DNA from: Lewinellaceae bacterium
GTDB taxonomy: Bacteria > Bacteroidota > Bacteroidia > Chitinophagales > Saprospiraceae
Length of the DNA: 64,000 nt
Assembly (NCBI GenBank): GCA_016719605.1
Contig: JADJYW010000003.1
Location: 496,001-560,000, forward strand
Direction of reading: 5' to 3'
The first letter of the stretch is position 1; each line of letters starts with the position of its first letter. The notes below the pieces were generated by a model that ran no database searches, had not been told where the DNA came from, and worked only from the letters and a program-made list of their open reading frames with translations. This document shows, piece after piece, positions 33,376 through 41,446 of this stretch. The position numbers were made by a program, and so were the translations under genes.

Positions 33376-34296
33376 TCAAAACTGCATTCGGCCCACTTCC
33401 TGCATCAGGTGCACTTTCAGTTCCTCCGGTTCTACGACCTCGATATGCTGGTGGTAAAACCCGAGAATAAAATTGCTTAACCCAAGAAATCCCCGGTTCA
33501 CCTTGCATTGAAAATCAAAAACGCCCGGGTCTTCGGACTCTTCGGTGAAGGCTTTTGTGAGCGGAAAACGTTCTACCAATTCATTGTAGGCGCCCACGCC
33601 GAGGCGCAGATGTACATTTACCTGATCGGCGCCCACGATGCGGAAGGGGTCGGTGGGCAGGATGTTGTGGTGGCCGGCGTATTGCCAGGGTGTATCGGTG
33701 AGTTGCACGCGTACAAACCGGGAGATGCGGAAATGGCGGAGCATTTGTTTTCCCAGATCAAATGCCTGAAGGGTGTCTTCTGCCGGACTAACATGGAACG
33801 GCTCCACCATCCGGGTAGTAATGGCATTGCTGTTGGAAGAGCGGTAATCTATAAGCAGGGCTTGCCTTTTTTCATCCCGGGCCTGCAAGAGTAAATCTAC
33901 CTTGGTCAGGTACGGTTTGCGCAAATAGACATGGCCAAGTCGTCGAAAATCGTACAAAGCGCTGAGTTTGCTTTTTAGTTTTTGGTGCCGCTCGGTACTG
34001 GCAGGCAAATTGTCAATCGCTTCGTGCAGGAGCGACTGTTCCTCTTCGGAGAAGTGTAACAGGTCTTTGAGTTGCTTGTGAGGCTGGTTGGTGACAAAGG
34101 CAAACCGGTAGCGTTCATCTTGCTGCAATTCAAAACCGGCGTTCTGCATGGCTTCTATGTCGCCTTTAATCGTATCAGGACTGACCCCGTACTGCTCGGC
34201 AAGTTCTTTTTTCGTGTAGGCGTACGGGCGATCGAGGATGGCGCGCAGGACGCGCAAAATGCGGGTGCGGGTGGAGTACTCTGCTTCTTTGGCCAT
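33376..34296 (-). CDS. WYL-domain transcriptional regulator
   Basis: 306 residues from ATG 34296 (MAKEAEYSTRTRILRVLRAIL). An N-terminal winged helix-turn-helix (YTKKELAEQYGVSPDTIKGDIEAM) is followed by a WYL ligand-sensing domain (QALLIDYRSSNSNAITTRMVEPFHV) and a WCX-type C-terminal extension. WYL regulators often control CRISPR-Cas and other defence loci, and this one opens the block upstream of RAYT and cas6 on the same strand. The frame remains open far upstream on the minus strand but that part is antisense to the TonB gene. Start fixed by the HTH position. Confidence 0.88.
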   Translation of the reverse strand: MAKEAEYSTRTRILRVLRAILDRPYAYTKKELAEQYGVSPDTIKGDIEAMQNAGFELQQDERYRFAFVTNQPHKQLKDLLHFSEEEQSLLHEAIDNLPASTERHQKLKSKLSALYDFRRLGHVYLRKPYLTKVDLLLQARDEKRQALLIDYRSSNSNAITTRMVEPFHVSPAEDTLQAFDLGKQMLRHFRISRFVRVQLTDTPWQYAGHHNILPTDPFRIVGADQVNVHLRLGVGAYNELVERFPLTKAFTEESEDPGVFDFQCKVNRGFLGLSNFILGFYHQHIEVVEPEELKVHLMQEVGRMQF

Positions 34297-34419
34297 GAGC
34301 GTAGTTTTTTTGAGCAGCAAGGATATTGATTTATAGTCATGTATCCAACCATTCCGGCAAAACAGGCGCAATTCTCGCTGATCGGCTCCTACGCTACCGG
34401 ACGTTTTCTCGAAGCGCCC

Positions 34420-34452
34420 AGACTTTCCAGGTTTAAAAAACCTGGAAAGTCT
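34420..34452. repeat. Dispersed RAYT-type palindrome, copy G
   Basis: 33 bp with arms AGACTTTCCAGG and CCTGGAAAGTCT, between the WYL regulator and the TonB receptor. It ends 14 bp before the right copy of the 21-bp direct repeat. Confidence 0.88.
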
Positions 34453-34466
34453 ACTTCCCCCCCCCA

Positions 34467-34487
34467 TTGTTAATTTACCTCGCAGCA
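34467..34487 (+). repeat. 21-bp direct repeat, right copy
   Basis: Identical, in the same orientation, to 21450-21470. It lies 73 bp upstream of the TonB receptor start codon. Confidence 0.6.
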
Positions 34488-34560
34488 GTACGCGCACACG
34501 TTCGGGCTTTCCTACCTTTACGCCCTGCCAAAATCCAACAGCAACCACCAACCACACGGA

Positions 34561-37323
34561 ATGATCCGACGTCTCCTCTTTTCCAACCTCCTTTTCCTGT
34601 TTGCGCAAGGTATCAGCGCACAAACGGCTACCCTGCGGGGTACCGTCACCGACTCCGGCAACAACACCCCCGTGGTGGATGCCGCCGTCGTGCTCTCCCA
34701 AACGGGTCTTTTTGCCGCCACCGACAACCGGGGCAAATTTTCCATCCTCAATGTGCCGGCCGGCGCCTACACCATCACCGTCAGCCGGGCCGGGTATTTG
34801 CCCGCCGAGGCAACCGCCACGCTGACAGCCGGACAAGAGGTGCAAATCGAGATTTCCATGCGCCGCGACCCCAGCAGCACCATCAACAACGCCTACGATA
34901 TCCCGACGATCCAACTGGAAGAAGCGGAGGAAAGCGACGGCGGCGGCGAGATTGCCAACCTGCTGCACGCCTCCCGCGACGTGTTCCAGAATGCTTCCAA
35001 CTTCGGCTGGAGCGTGTTTCGTTTCCGCGAACGCGGCTATGACTCCGAAAATTTTCCGCTGTTTCTCAACGGATACAGCATCAACGACCCCGAATCGGGC
35101 ATTGCCTTTTTTGGCGAACTGGGCGGCCTGAATGACGTGCTGCGTAGCCGCCAGAGCGTTGTCGGCCTCGATCCTACCGAGTTTGCTTTCTCCGAAATCG
35201 GCGGCGCATCCATGATTGATACCCGCGCCGGCGTTCAGCGCAAACAAATTCGCGCCTCGTATGCCGTCAGCAACCGCTCGTACAACCACCGCGTCATGCT
35301 CACCGCCAGCACCGGCCTCATGCCGGGCGGCTGGGCGGTGTCGGTCTCCGGCAGCAGCCGCTGGGCACAGGAGGGCTGGCACGACGGCACGTTCTTCGAC
35401 GCGTACTCGTATTTTCTTTCGGTGGACAAAAAACTCAACGAAAAACACGCCCTCAACCTGACCGTGCTGGGTTCCCCCAACAGCCGCGGCCGCAACGGCG
35501 ACACCTTCCAGGAAATGTTCGACCTCGCCGGCACGACCCGCTACAACCCCAACTGGGGCTACTGGAACGGCGAAAAACGCAACGGCTACGTCACCCACAG
35601 CCACCAGCCCATTGCTATCCTGCGCTACGATTTGCGCCCGTCCCGCCAAACCAACGTCCTGCTGGCAGCCTTTGCGCAGGTGGGCCAAAACGGCTCCACC
35701 CGACTCGACTGGTTCAACGCCGTCAGCCCCGAACCGGACTACAACCGCCGCTTGCCGTCAGCCCTGCTCGACCCCGTAGCTGCCGAAGACTGGGCCAACC
35801 AACTGCGCGAAAGCGAATACCTCCGCCAGATTGACTGGGCCGGACTGTGGGCCGCCAACACCAACTCGACCGAAACCATCGCCAATGCCAACGGCATTCC
35901 CGGCAACAGCGTGACCGGCAAACGCTCCCAGTATGTGATCGCCGATTTCCGGGGCGACAGCAAAGAGGCGGGCTTCAATGCCCTGCTCCGCCAAACGCTC
36001 GGCACCCGATTCGTACTCAACGGCGGCGCCAACTACCACTGGTACCTCGGCCGCAATTTCAAAACCGTGGACGATATCCTCGGCGGCGATTTCATCGTGG
36101 ACTGGGACCGCTTCGCCCAACAAGATGTACCGGACAATCCCGCTGCCCGCGACAACGACCTGCGCACCCCCAACCACCTCGTCAAAGAAGGCGAAACCTA
36201 CGGGTACGATTACGATGAACATATCCGCAAGGCGGGAACGTGGGTGCAGGTGCAGGGCAACTTCCGCAAACTCGCGGTTTTTGCTGCCGCTGAAAACCTG
36301 CTCACCGAGTTTTGGCGCACCGGAAACATGCAAAACGGGCGCTTTCCCAACGAATCCCTCGGCGACTCGAAGAAGCATACGTTCGTCACCTACGGCGTAA
36401 AAGCCGGCGCCACTTACAAACTCAGCGGACGCCACTACCTGTACGCCAACGGATTTTACGGTACCCGCGCCCCTTTGTTCCGCGACCTGTTCCTGTCGCC
36501 GCGCACGCGCAACCAAACAGTGGCCGACGCCAAACCCTACACCATGCGCAGCGTGGAAGGCGGCTATATCTGGCGTGCACCAAACTACAAGGCCCGCCTG
36601 ACGGGCTACTACACCGAGTTCAAAGGCGAGTACGACAACTACCTGTTTTATGCAGCCACTACCGGCGTCTTCGGCTCAGCCCTGCTGACCGGTATTGACC
36701 GCCGGCACGCGGGCATCGAAGCCGCCATTGAGGCCAAACTGTCCAGCGCCTGGACCCTGACCGCAGCGACCAACATCGGCGAGTACATCTACACCAACCG
36801 CCCCAAACTCTTCCTCACCCAGGACAATACGTCCGACGTGATCCTCGACGGGGTGACGGTTTACCAGAAAAACTTTTATGTGCCGCGTACCCCGCAAACG
36901 ACCGCGTCGGGCAGCGTGCGCTATGAAGGAAAACGTTTCTGGTTCGCAGCCCTCACGCTCAACTGGGCCGACAACTTTTGGTACCAGTTTGACCAAACCC
37001 GCCGCACAGCCGGTTTCGTCGAACCGTTTGGGCGCGGCACCGAACTGTGGGATCTTATCATTGACCAGCAAAAAGCACCGGCCGCCTTCACACTCGACTT
37101 TTTCGGCGGAAAATCCTGGCGCGTGCACAACGACTATTTCGTTTACCTGAACATCGGCGTAAACAACCTGTTGAACAACACCAACATCATCACTTCCGGC
37201 CGCGATGCCTACCGAAATGCCTACCGAAATGATACCACCGACCCGAGGCTCTATTCCAGCCAGGTGATTTACGCGCCCGGGCTAAACTACTTCATCAGTT
37301 TGGCGCTGCGGATAAGCGTTTGA
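34561..37323 (+). CDS. TonB-dependent receptor with carboxypeptidase-like domain
   Basis: 920 residues, intact. A signal peptide (MIRRLLFSNLLFLFAQGISAQ) is followed by a carboxypeptidase regulatory-like domain (TLRGTVTDSGNNTPVVDAAV, VPAGAYTITVSRAGYLP), then a plug and barrel (FRFRERGYDSENFPLFLNGY, EIGGASMIDTRAG, NGFYGTRAPLFRDLFLSPR). The last strand ends YFISLALRISV, correct for the Bam pathway. It is the first gene of a plus-strand run with a DUF5689 lipoprotein, DUF5683 protein and rhomboid protease. The substrate is unknown; such receptor/DUF5689 pairs are common in Bacteroidota. Confidence 0.9.
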   Translation: MIRRLLFSNLLFLFAQGISAQTATLRGTVTDSGNNTPVVDAAVVLSQTGLFAATDNRGKFSILNVPAGAYTITVSRAGYLPAEATATLTAGQEVQIEISMRRDPSSTINNAYDIPTIQLEEAEESDGGGEIANLLHASRDVFQNASNFGWSVFRFRERGYDSENFPLFLNGYSINDPESGIAFFGELGGLNDVLRSRQSVVGLDPTEFAFSEIGGASMIDTRAGVQRKQIRASYAVSNRSYNHRVMLTASTGLMPGGWAVSVSGSSRWAQEGWHDGTFFDAYSYFLSVDKKLNEKHALNLTVLGSPNSRGRNGDTFQEMFDLAGTTRYNPNWGYWNGEKRNGYVTHSHQPIAILRYDLRPSRQTNVLLAAFAQVGQNGSTRLDWFNAVSPEPDYNRRLPSALLDPVAAEDWANQLRESEYLRQIDWAGLWAANTNSTETIANANGIPGNSVTGKRSQYVIADFRGDSKEAGFNALLRQTLGTRFVLNGGANYHWYLGRNFKTVDDILGGDFIVDWDRFAQQDVPDNPAARDNDLRTPNHLVKEGETYGYDYDEHIRKAGTWVQVQGNFRKLAVFAAAENLLTEFWRTGNMQNGRFPNESLGDSKKHTFVTYGVKAGATYKLSGRHYLYANGFYGTRAPLFRDLFLSPRTRNQTVADAKPYTMRSVEGGYIWRAPNYKARLTGYYTEFKGEYDNYLFYAATTGVFGSALLTGIDRRHAGIEAAIEAKLSSAWTLTAATNIGEYIYTNRPKLFLTQDNTSDVILDGVTVYQKNFYVPRTPQTTASGSVRYEGKRFWFAALTLNWADNFWYQFDQTRRTAGFVEPFGRGTELWDLIIDQQKAPAAFTLDFFGGKSWRVHNDYFVYLNIGVNNLLNNTNIITSGRDAYRNAYRNDTTDPRLYSSQVIYAPGLNYFISLALRISV

Positions 37324-37390
37324 GGCATCCCGCCCGCTCAACCCCTCACCTGCTCAACCGCTCAACCCAACAATTAAAAAACACACCAAT

Positions 37391-38820
37391 ATGCGTTTGC
37401 TGAACAACCACTTTCCGCTTTTTACCCTGCTTGCCTTTCTCCTGACCAGTACCTCCGCTTGCGTCAAGCGCGATTTTGATGAACCGCCAACCGGCGGCGA
37501 ACCAGTAAGTATCGTTTCCAATACTACGATTGCTGCGCTCAAGGCATTGCACGTCACCACAAACGGCGGTTTCGACAAAATTGTGGACGACCTCATCATC
37601 GAGGGTACCGTAATCATGGACGACCGTTCCGGCAATTACTACAAAACTCTCGTCATCCAGGATGCCACAGGCGGCATCGAAGTCAAGTTTAATGACGGCT
37701 ACCTGTTCAACCAGTATCCGGTTGGTCGCAAACTGTTCATCTACTGCAAAGACCTGCTGCTGACGGACTACAATGGCCTCACGCAACTCACCGGCAGCAC
37801 CGTGGAGCAGGGCGGCCAGTTGGAAGATGTCGGCATCACGGAAGCACAGGCGCGCAGTAAAGTGGTGAAAGGCCCCATCAGCGCCACCCCGCCCGTACCT
37901 GCCGTGGTTAGCCTCAACAACCTGGACGCCGGGTACGTCAGCACGCTCGTCAAATTGGAGAACGTGCAGTTTATCGCTGCCGACGCCGGCAAAACCTACG
38001 CCGACCCCGTCACCCAGTTCAGCCTGAACCGCACGATCATGAACTGCACCGGCGGCAAAGTCATCCTGCGCAGCAGCGGCTACGCCGAATTTGCAGGCGC
38101 CCTGACGCCCACCGGCCACGGAACCATCACCGGGGTGCTCGGCATTTACGGCAATACCCTGCAACTGTTTGTCCGCGACCTCAGCGACGTGAATATGCCT
38201 GCGGAGCGTTGCAGCGGCGTAGGCGGCCAGCCGATGAGCATCAAGGACCTCCGCTCTTTTTCACCGGCACCACAACCAATGCGCCGACCGACCGCAAAAT
38301 CCGCGGCATCGTTATCTCCGACCGGGTGGGCAACAACCTGAACGGCCGCAACGCATACATACAGGATATTGACGGTTCTGCCGGCATCCTCGTCCGTTTC
38401 TCGGCCAACCACAGCTACAACGTGGGCGACGAAGTGGAAGTAGAGGTTTCGGGACAGGAACTCAGCCAGTTCAACGGCCTGCTTCAGGTCAACAACGTGC
38501 AGTTGGACAAGTCCGGCGCGCTGACCAGCGGCAACACGCCCGTAGTGCGCACGGCTACCGTCGCAGAAATCAATGCCAATGCCGAAGCCTGGGAAAGCAC
38601 GCTGGTGAAAATTTCCGGCGCTACTATTTCCGGCGGCGGTTCCCCGATCTCCGGCGGCAAAACCGTGACGGACGCCAGCGGCAGCATCCCGATGTTCACC
38701 CAATCGTACGCCACGTTCGCCAGCGCAACTACACCGAGCAGCGCGGTGAACATCACGGCTATCGTGTCTGATTTCAACGGCAAACAAATCATTTTGCGCA
38801 ACATGGGCGATATTCAATAG
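37391..38820 (+). CDS. DUF5689-domain lipoprotein, one frameshift
   Basis: The start MRLLNNHFPLFTLLAFLLTSTSACVKRDFD is a lipoprotein signal with the lipobox cysteine in TSAC. Residues about 45-280 form a DUF5689 domain (GTVIMDDRSGNYYKTLVIQDATG, NQYPVGRKLFIYCKDLLL), and a second OB-fold-like domain (IVISDRVGNNLNGRNAYIQD, YNVGDEVEVEVSGQELSQFNG) follows in another frame, to the stop at 38820. The shift is near 38255-38265. With one base corrected the protein has about 476 residues and both domains intact. It lies 67 bp after the TonB receptor and is presumably its surface partner. Confidence 0.8.
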
Positions 38821-38832
38821 GAAAAAAGACGC

Positions 38833-39471
38833 ATGACCAAATTCCGTTTCCGCACAAGCATCTGGCTGGTTTGCCTTTTTTGCGCCAACCTGAAGGCCCA
38901 ACAACCGGACTCCCTCGCACCCGTGCAGGCGGCGCCTTTGCTGATTGTTGAGGAAACACCCGACACGACGAAAAAACCCGGGTTCATCAAACGAATCTGG
39001 ACCAAGGACTACCCCAACCCGCGTACGGCGGTGCTGCTCTCACTGGCCCTGCCCGGCGCCGGACAGATTTACAACAAAAAATGGTGGAAACTTCCCATCG
39101 TGTACGGCGCCTTAGGCGTGTTGACTTATGCGGAAATAGACAACATCCGGCAATACAGAATCCTGCGTGACAACTACAAATGGATCGTGGACGGCGACCC
39201 GAATACGAACCCGACCGAAGCGCCCTACACGTTGCTTGACGCCACCAGCATGCGCCAGTACCGCGACCAGTGGCGGCGCTATGTGGAGTTGACGAGCGCC
39301 GGACTGGGCTTAGTTTATATTCTGGCCGCCACCGAAGCCTTCGTGGATGCGCACCTTGCCCGCTTCGATGTCGGCGACGATCTGAGCCTGCGTTTACGCC
39401 CAAGCATGCAAGCCACCCCCGACAGTCAAATAGCATTCGGCGTAGGCCTCACCCTCCAGATCGGACGCTAA
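38833..39471 (+). CDS. DUF5683-domain protein
   Basis: 212 residues with a signal peptide (WLVCLFCANLKAQ). The motif PNPRTAVLLSLALPGAGQIYNKKWWKLPIVYGALG is the DUF5683 hallmark and forms one or two membrane-inserted segments; a further hydrophobic stretch is VELTSAGLGLVYILAATEAFVDAHLA. The C-terminal strand IAFGVGLTLQIGR is barrel-like. Function unknown; the family is often near ParA/ParB and cell-envelope genes. It starts 12 bp after the DUF5689 gene. Confidence 0.85.
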   Translation: MTKFRFRTSIWLVCLFCANLKAQQPDSLAPVQAAPLLIVEETPDTTKKPGFIKRIWTKDYPNPRTAVLLSLALPGAGQIYNKKWWKLPIVYGALGVLTYAEIDNIRQYRILRDNYKWIVDGDPNTNPTEAPYTLLDATSMRQYRDQWRRYVELTSAGLGLVYILAATEAFVDAHLARFDVGDDLSLRLRPSMQATPDSQIAFGVGLTLQIGR

Positions 39472-39504
39472 ACAAACTCATCACTCCTAACGCATCGCTA
39501 CCTG

Positions 39505-40287
39505 GTGTTTGACAACGAAACAGACGGCATAGACAACACCCGCCGGCATTTCCTCGAAAGCCTGCGCTTCCCCCTGGGACTGGTGCTGTTTTTATGGCTG
39601 ATACACGCCTACCTGACACTGGCAGGAGCGGATCCGGGCTGGTACGGGATCATGCCCCGCCGGATGTGGAGCGTGCACGGCATCGCCACCGCGCCGTTGG
39701 TGCATGGCAGCTGGGAGCACCTGTTGTCCAACTCGTTTCCGTTGTTTGTGCTGAGTGCCATCACGCTCTATTTTTATCGGAAAGTAGCCATGCGTGCGTT
39801 CTGGATGGTCTTTTTCCTGACCGGCATATCCGTGTGGATGCTGGCCCGGCCCGTACTGCACATCGGGGCCAGCGGGGTCGTTTATGGGCTGGTCGCTTTC
39901 ATATTCTGGAACGGTATTTTTCGGCGCAGCCTGCGCTCCATCATTCTGGCCCTCATCGTGATGGTCTTTTACAGCGGCATGTTTCTCGGTATTTTGCCCG
40001 ACCAGGAAGGCATTTCCTGGGAAAGCCACCTGCTGGGCAGTCTCGCGGGGATTTTCACCTCATTTTGGTACAAGGGCGAACTGGAAGACGATGAACTGGA
40101 ACGCTACGACCCTTTTGCCGACGAGCGCAACGTCGAAGCCCAATACTTTCTGCCCCGCGATATTTTTGACAAAACAAAAGCCCAGCGTGCCCTCGAAGCC
40201 GAGGAAGAAGCCCGCCGCCGCCAACAGGAAAACGAATCTAATCCGTTTTTTCCACCGATGTGGAATCAGAACTGGACGGGGTTGTGA
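39505..40287 (+). CDS. Rhomboid-family intramembrane serine protease
   Basis: 260 residues from a GTG start (39505-39507), with six membrane segments. The catalytic serine lies in HIGASGVVYGLVAF (GASG motif) and the histidine in WESHLLGSLAGIFTSFW; WEHLLSNSFPLFVLSA is the conserved loop-1/TM2 region. It should cut membrane proteins within the bilayer. A charged cytoplasmic tail (EAEEEARRRQQENES) follows the last membrane segment. It is preceded by the DUF5683 gene and followed by a MITE-like element. GTG is used because no ATG lies near the conserved N-terminal region. Confidence 0.9.
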   Translation: MFDNETDGIDNTRRHFLESLRFPLGLVLFLWLIHAYLTLAGADPGWYGIMPRRMWSVHGIATAPLVHGSWEHLLSNSFPLFVLSAITLYFYRKVAMRAFWMVFFLTGISVWMLARPVLHIGASGVVYGLVAFIFWNGIFRRSLRSIILALIVMVFYSGMFLGILPDQEGISWESHLLGSLAGIFTSFWYKGELEDDELERYDPFADERNVEAQYFLPRDIFDKTKAQRALEAEEEARRRQQENESNPFFPPMWNQNWTGL

Positions 40288-40344
40288 GTGATGCGTGCTG
40301 TAGTGGACTAATCTAAACAACCGGGCATTTTTTCCTCGCCATTA

Positions 40345-40524
40345 GAGGCTGTCTCATAAGTCCGCACCGTATTGCGCCGTTGACAGGCGAATTCATTTTT
40401 TGACAGGATAAAAAGGATTGACAGGATTTTCGGCGACGGAGTCGCCTCATTTATCCTGTAAATCTTGTAAATCCTGTCTGAAAAAAATCAATTCCCGTCA
40501 AAGCCATGCTTTTGAGACAGCCTC
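40345..40524. mobile_element. 180-bp MITE-like element, copy 2
   Basis: Near-identical to 15262-15437: same ends (GAGGCTGTCTCATAAG and CTTTTGAGACAGCCTC) and interior, with a few substitutions and short A-run insertions. It lies between the rhomboid gene and the convergent membrane-protein gene. Confidence 0.8.
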
Positions 40525-40548
40525 AATGAGATGAAAAAGAGCGTGATT

Positions 40549-41244
40549 CTACACGCATCGCTCCTCACTACCCGCTTCTTTTTTCAAAAAACAAAACGCC
40601 ACTGCCAGCGGAAACGCCGCAAATACCGCCGTGACATACGCCTCGATCCATTCCGGATAAAACCGCGCCATGACAGCCAATACCACGGCAATACCTGCCA
40701 CAATGGCCAATCCCCGGCCCAGCAACCAGCCCCGCCCCCAGAGATACGGCGCCAACGCCCCGAAATACACGGCAAGCCCCAGCCACTTGGCCCACGCAAA
40801 CATCCGTATCCGGCGGAAATCCATCGCATCGGAGAGCAACATGTCATTCTGAAAATTGGACAGCAACATCTGGATTGCGCCGTTCTCCATCAGGTCGGAC
40901 AACCCGATGAAGAGGGCCAAAAAGCCCAGCAGGAGGTAGCGTTTCCGGCGTGTCTGGCGCCAAACGACACTGGCTAAAGCGGCCAAAAACAGCGTGTAGC
41001 CGAAAACAAAAAGGTTATCGCGCAGGGTAGCGGCACGCAATGCAGTCACTTTGGCGCCGTCAGCATCCGAGCCAAGGAGCGTACCCAGCGTCTCCGCTGA
41101 GGGCGCAAACTCCAGCGCAAGCACGGGGTTAGTGAAGGGCGCGGGGGCATCGAAGTGCAAGCCGCGCAACGGCAGGTTCATCAGCATGGCCAGCAAGATG
41201 GCAATCAGGCCCAAAAAAGCGGGAAGCAGGAAAGGTCGGTTCAT
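40549..41244 (-). CDS. Integral membrane protein of unknown function
   Basis: 231 residues from ATG 41244 (MNRPFLLPAFLGLIAILLAML). About six membrane segments, including NLFVFGYTLFLAALASVVW, YLLLGFLALFIGLSDLME, WLGLAVYFGALAPYLW and LAIVAGIAVVLAVMA. No motif identifies a function. The first eight codons are half of a perfect 24-bp inverted repeat, so the start codon would be base-paired in the mRNA. The frame extends 32 codons upstream through that repeat and a MITE-like element, which I take as non-coding. Confidence 0.65.
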   Translation of the reverse strand: MNRPFLLPAFLGLIAILLAMLMNLPLRGLHFDAPAPFTNPVLALEFAPSAETLGTLLGSDADGAKVTALRAATLRDNLFVFGYTLFLAALASVVWRQTRRKRYLLLGFLALFIGLSDLMENGAIQMLLSNFQNDMLLSDAMDFRRIRMFAWAKWLGLAVYFGALAPYLWGRGWLLGRGLAIVAGIAVVLAVMARFYPEWIEAYVTAVFAAFPLAVAFCFLKKEAGSEERCV

Positions 41245-41283
41245 GCGACAAATGTAAATCATGAACCGACCTTTCCTGCTTCC
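41222..41283. repeat. Perfect 24-bp inverted repeat across a start codon
   Basis: Arms 41222-41245 and 41260-41283, loop 14 nt. The left arm encodes MNRPFLLP of the membrane protein on the minus strand; the right arm is the same coding sequence inverted, and would encode MNRPFLLPA on the plus strand. Confidence 0.85.
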
Positions 41284-41291
41284 TGCTTTTA

Positions 41292-41445
41292 TACCTGGAC
41301 CGAATAAATCGATAAAATCCACTTTGGTCTTTTGCGTCAATACTGCGTTATTTTTTTCAACCGTAGCGCTGCTATGCTTTCAAAAAATGCCTTCTCTTGC
41401 ATCAAAATCCTTGCGTTTATTTTATCGATTTATTCAGTCCAGGTA
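41292..41445. mobile_element. 154-bp MITE-like element with TACCTGGAC termini
   Basis: Terminal inverted repeats of about 26 bp (left TACCTGGACCGAATAAATCG, right its inverse with one mismatch). The interior folds imperfectly too: TTGCGTCAATACTGCGTTATTTTTT pairs partly with CAAAAAATGCCTTCTCTTGCATC. No coding capacity. It stops 1 bp before the ettA stop codon and may serve as its terminator. Confidence 0.75.
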
Positions 41446-41446
41446 C

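Noticed and set aside
34297..35688. N-terminal extension of the WYL regulator frame to 770 codons
   Set aside because: The extra part is antisense to the TonB receptor and upstream of a clear HTH start at 34296.
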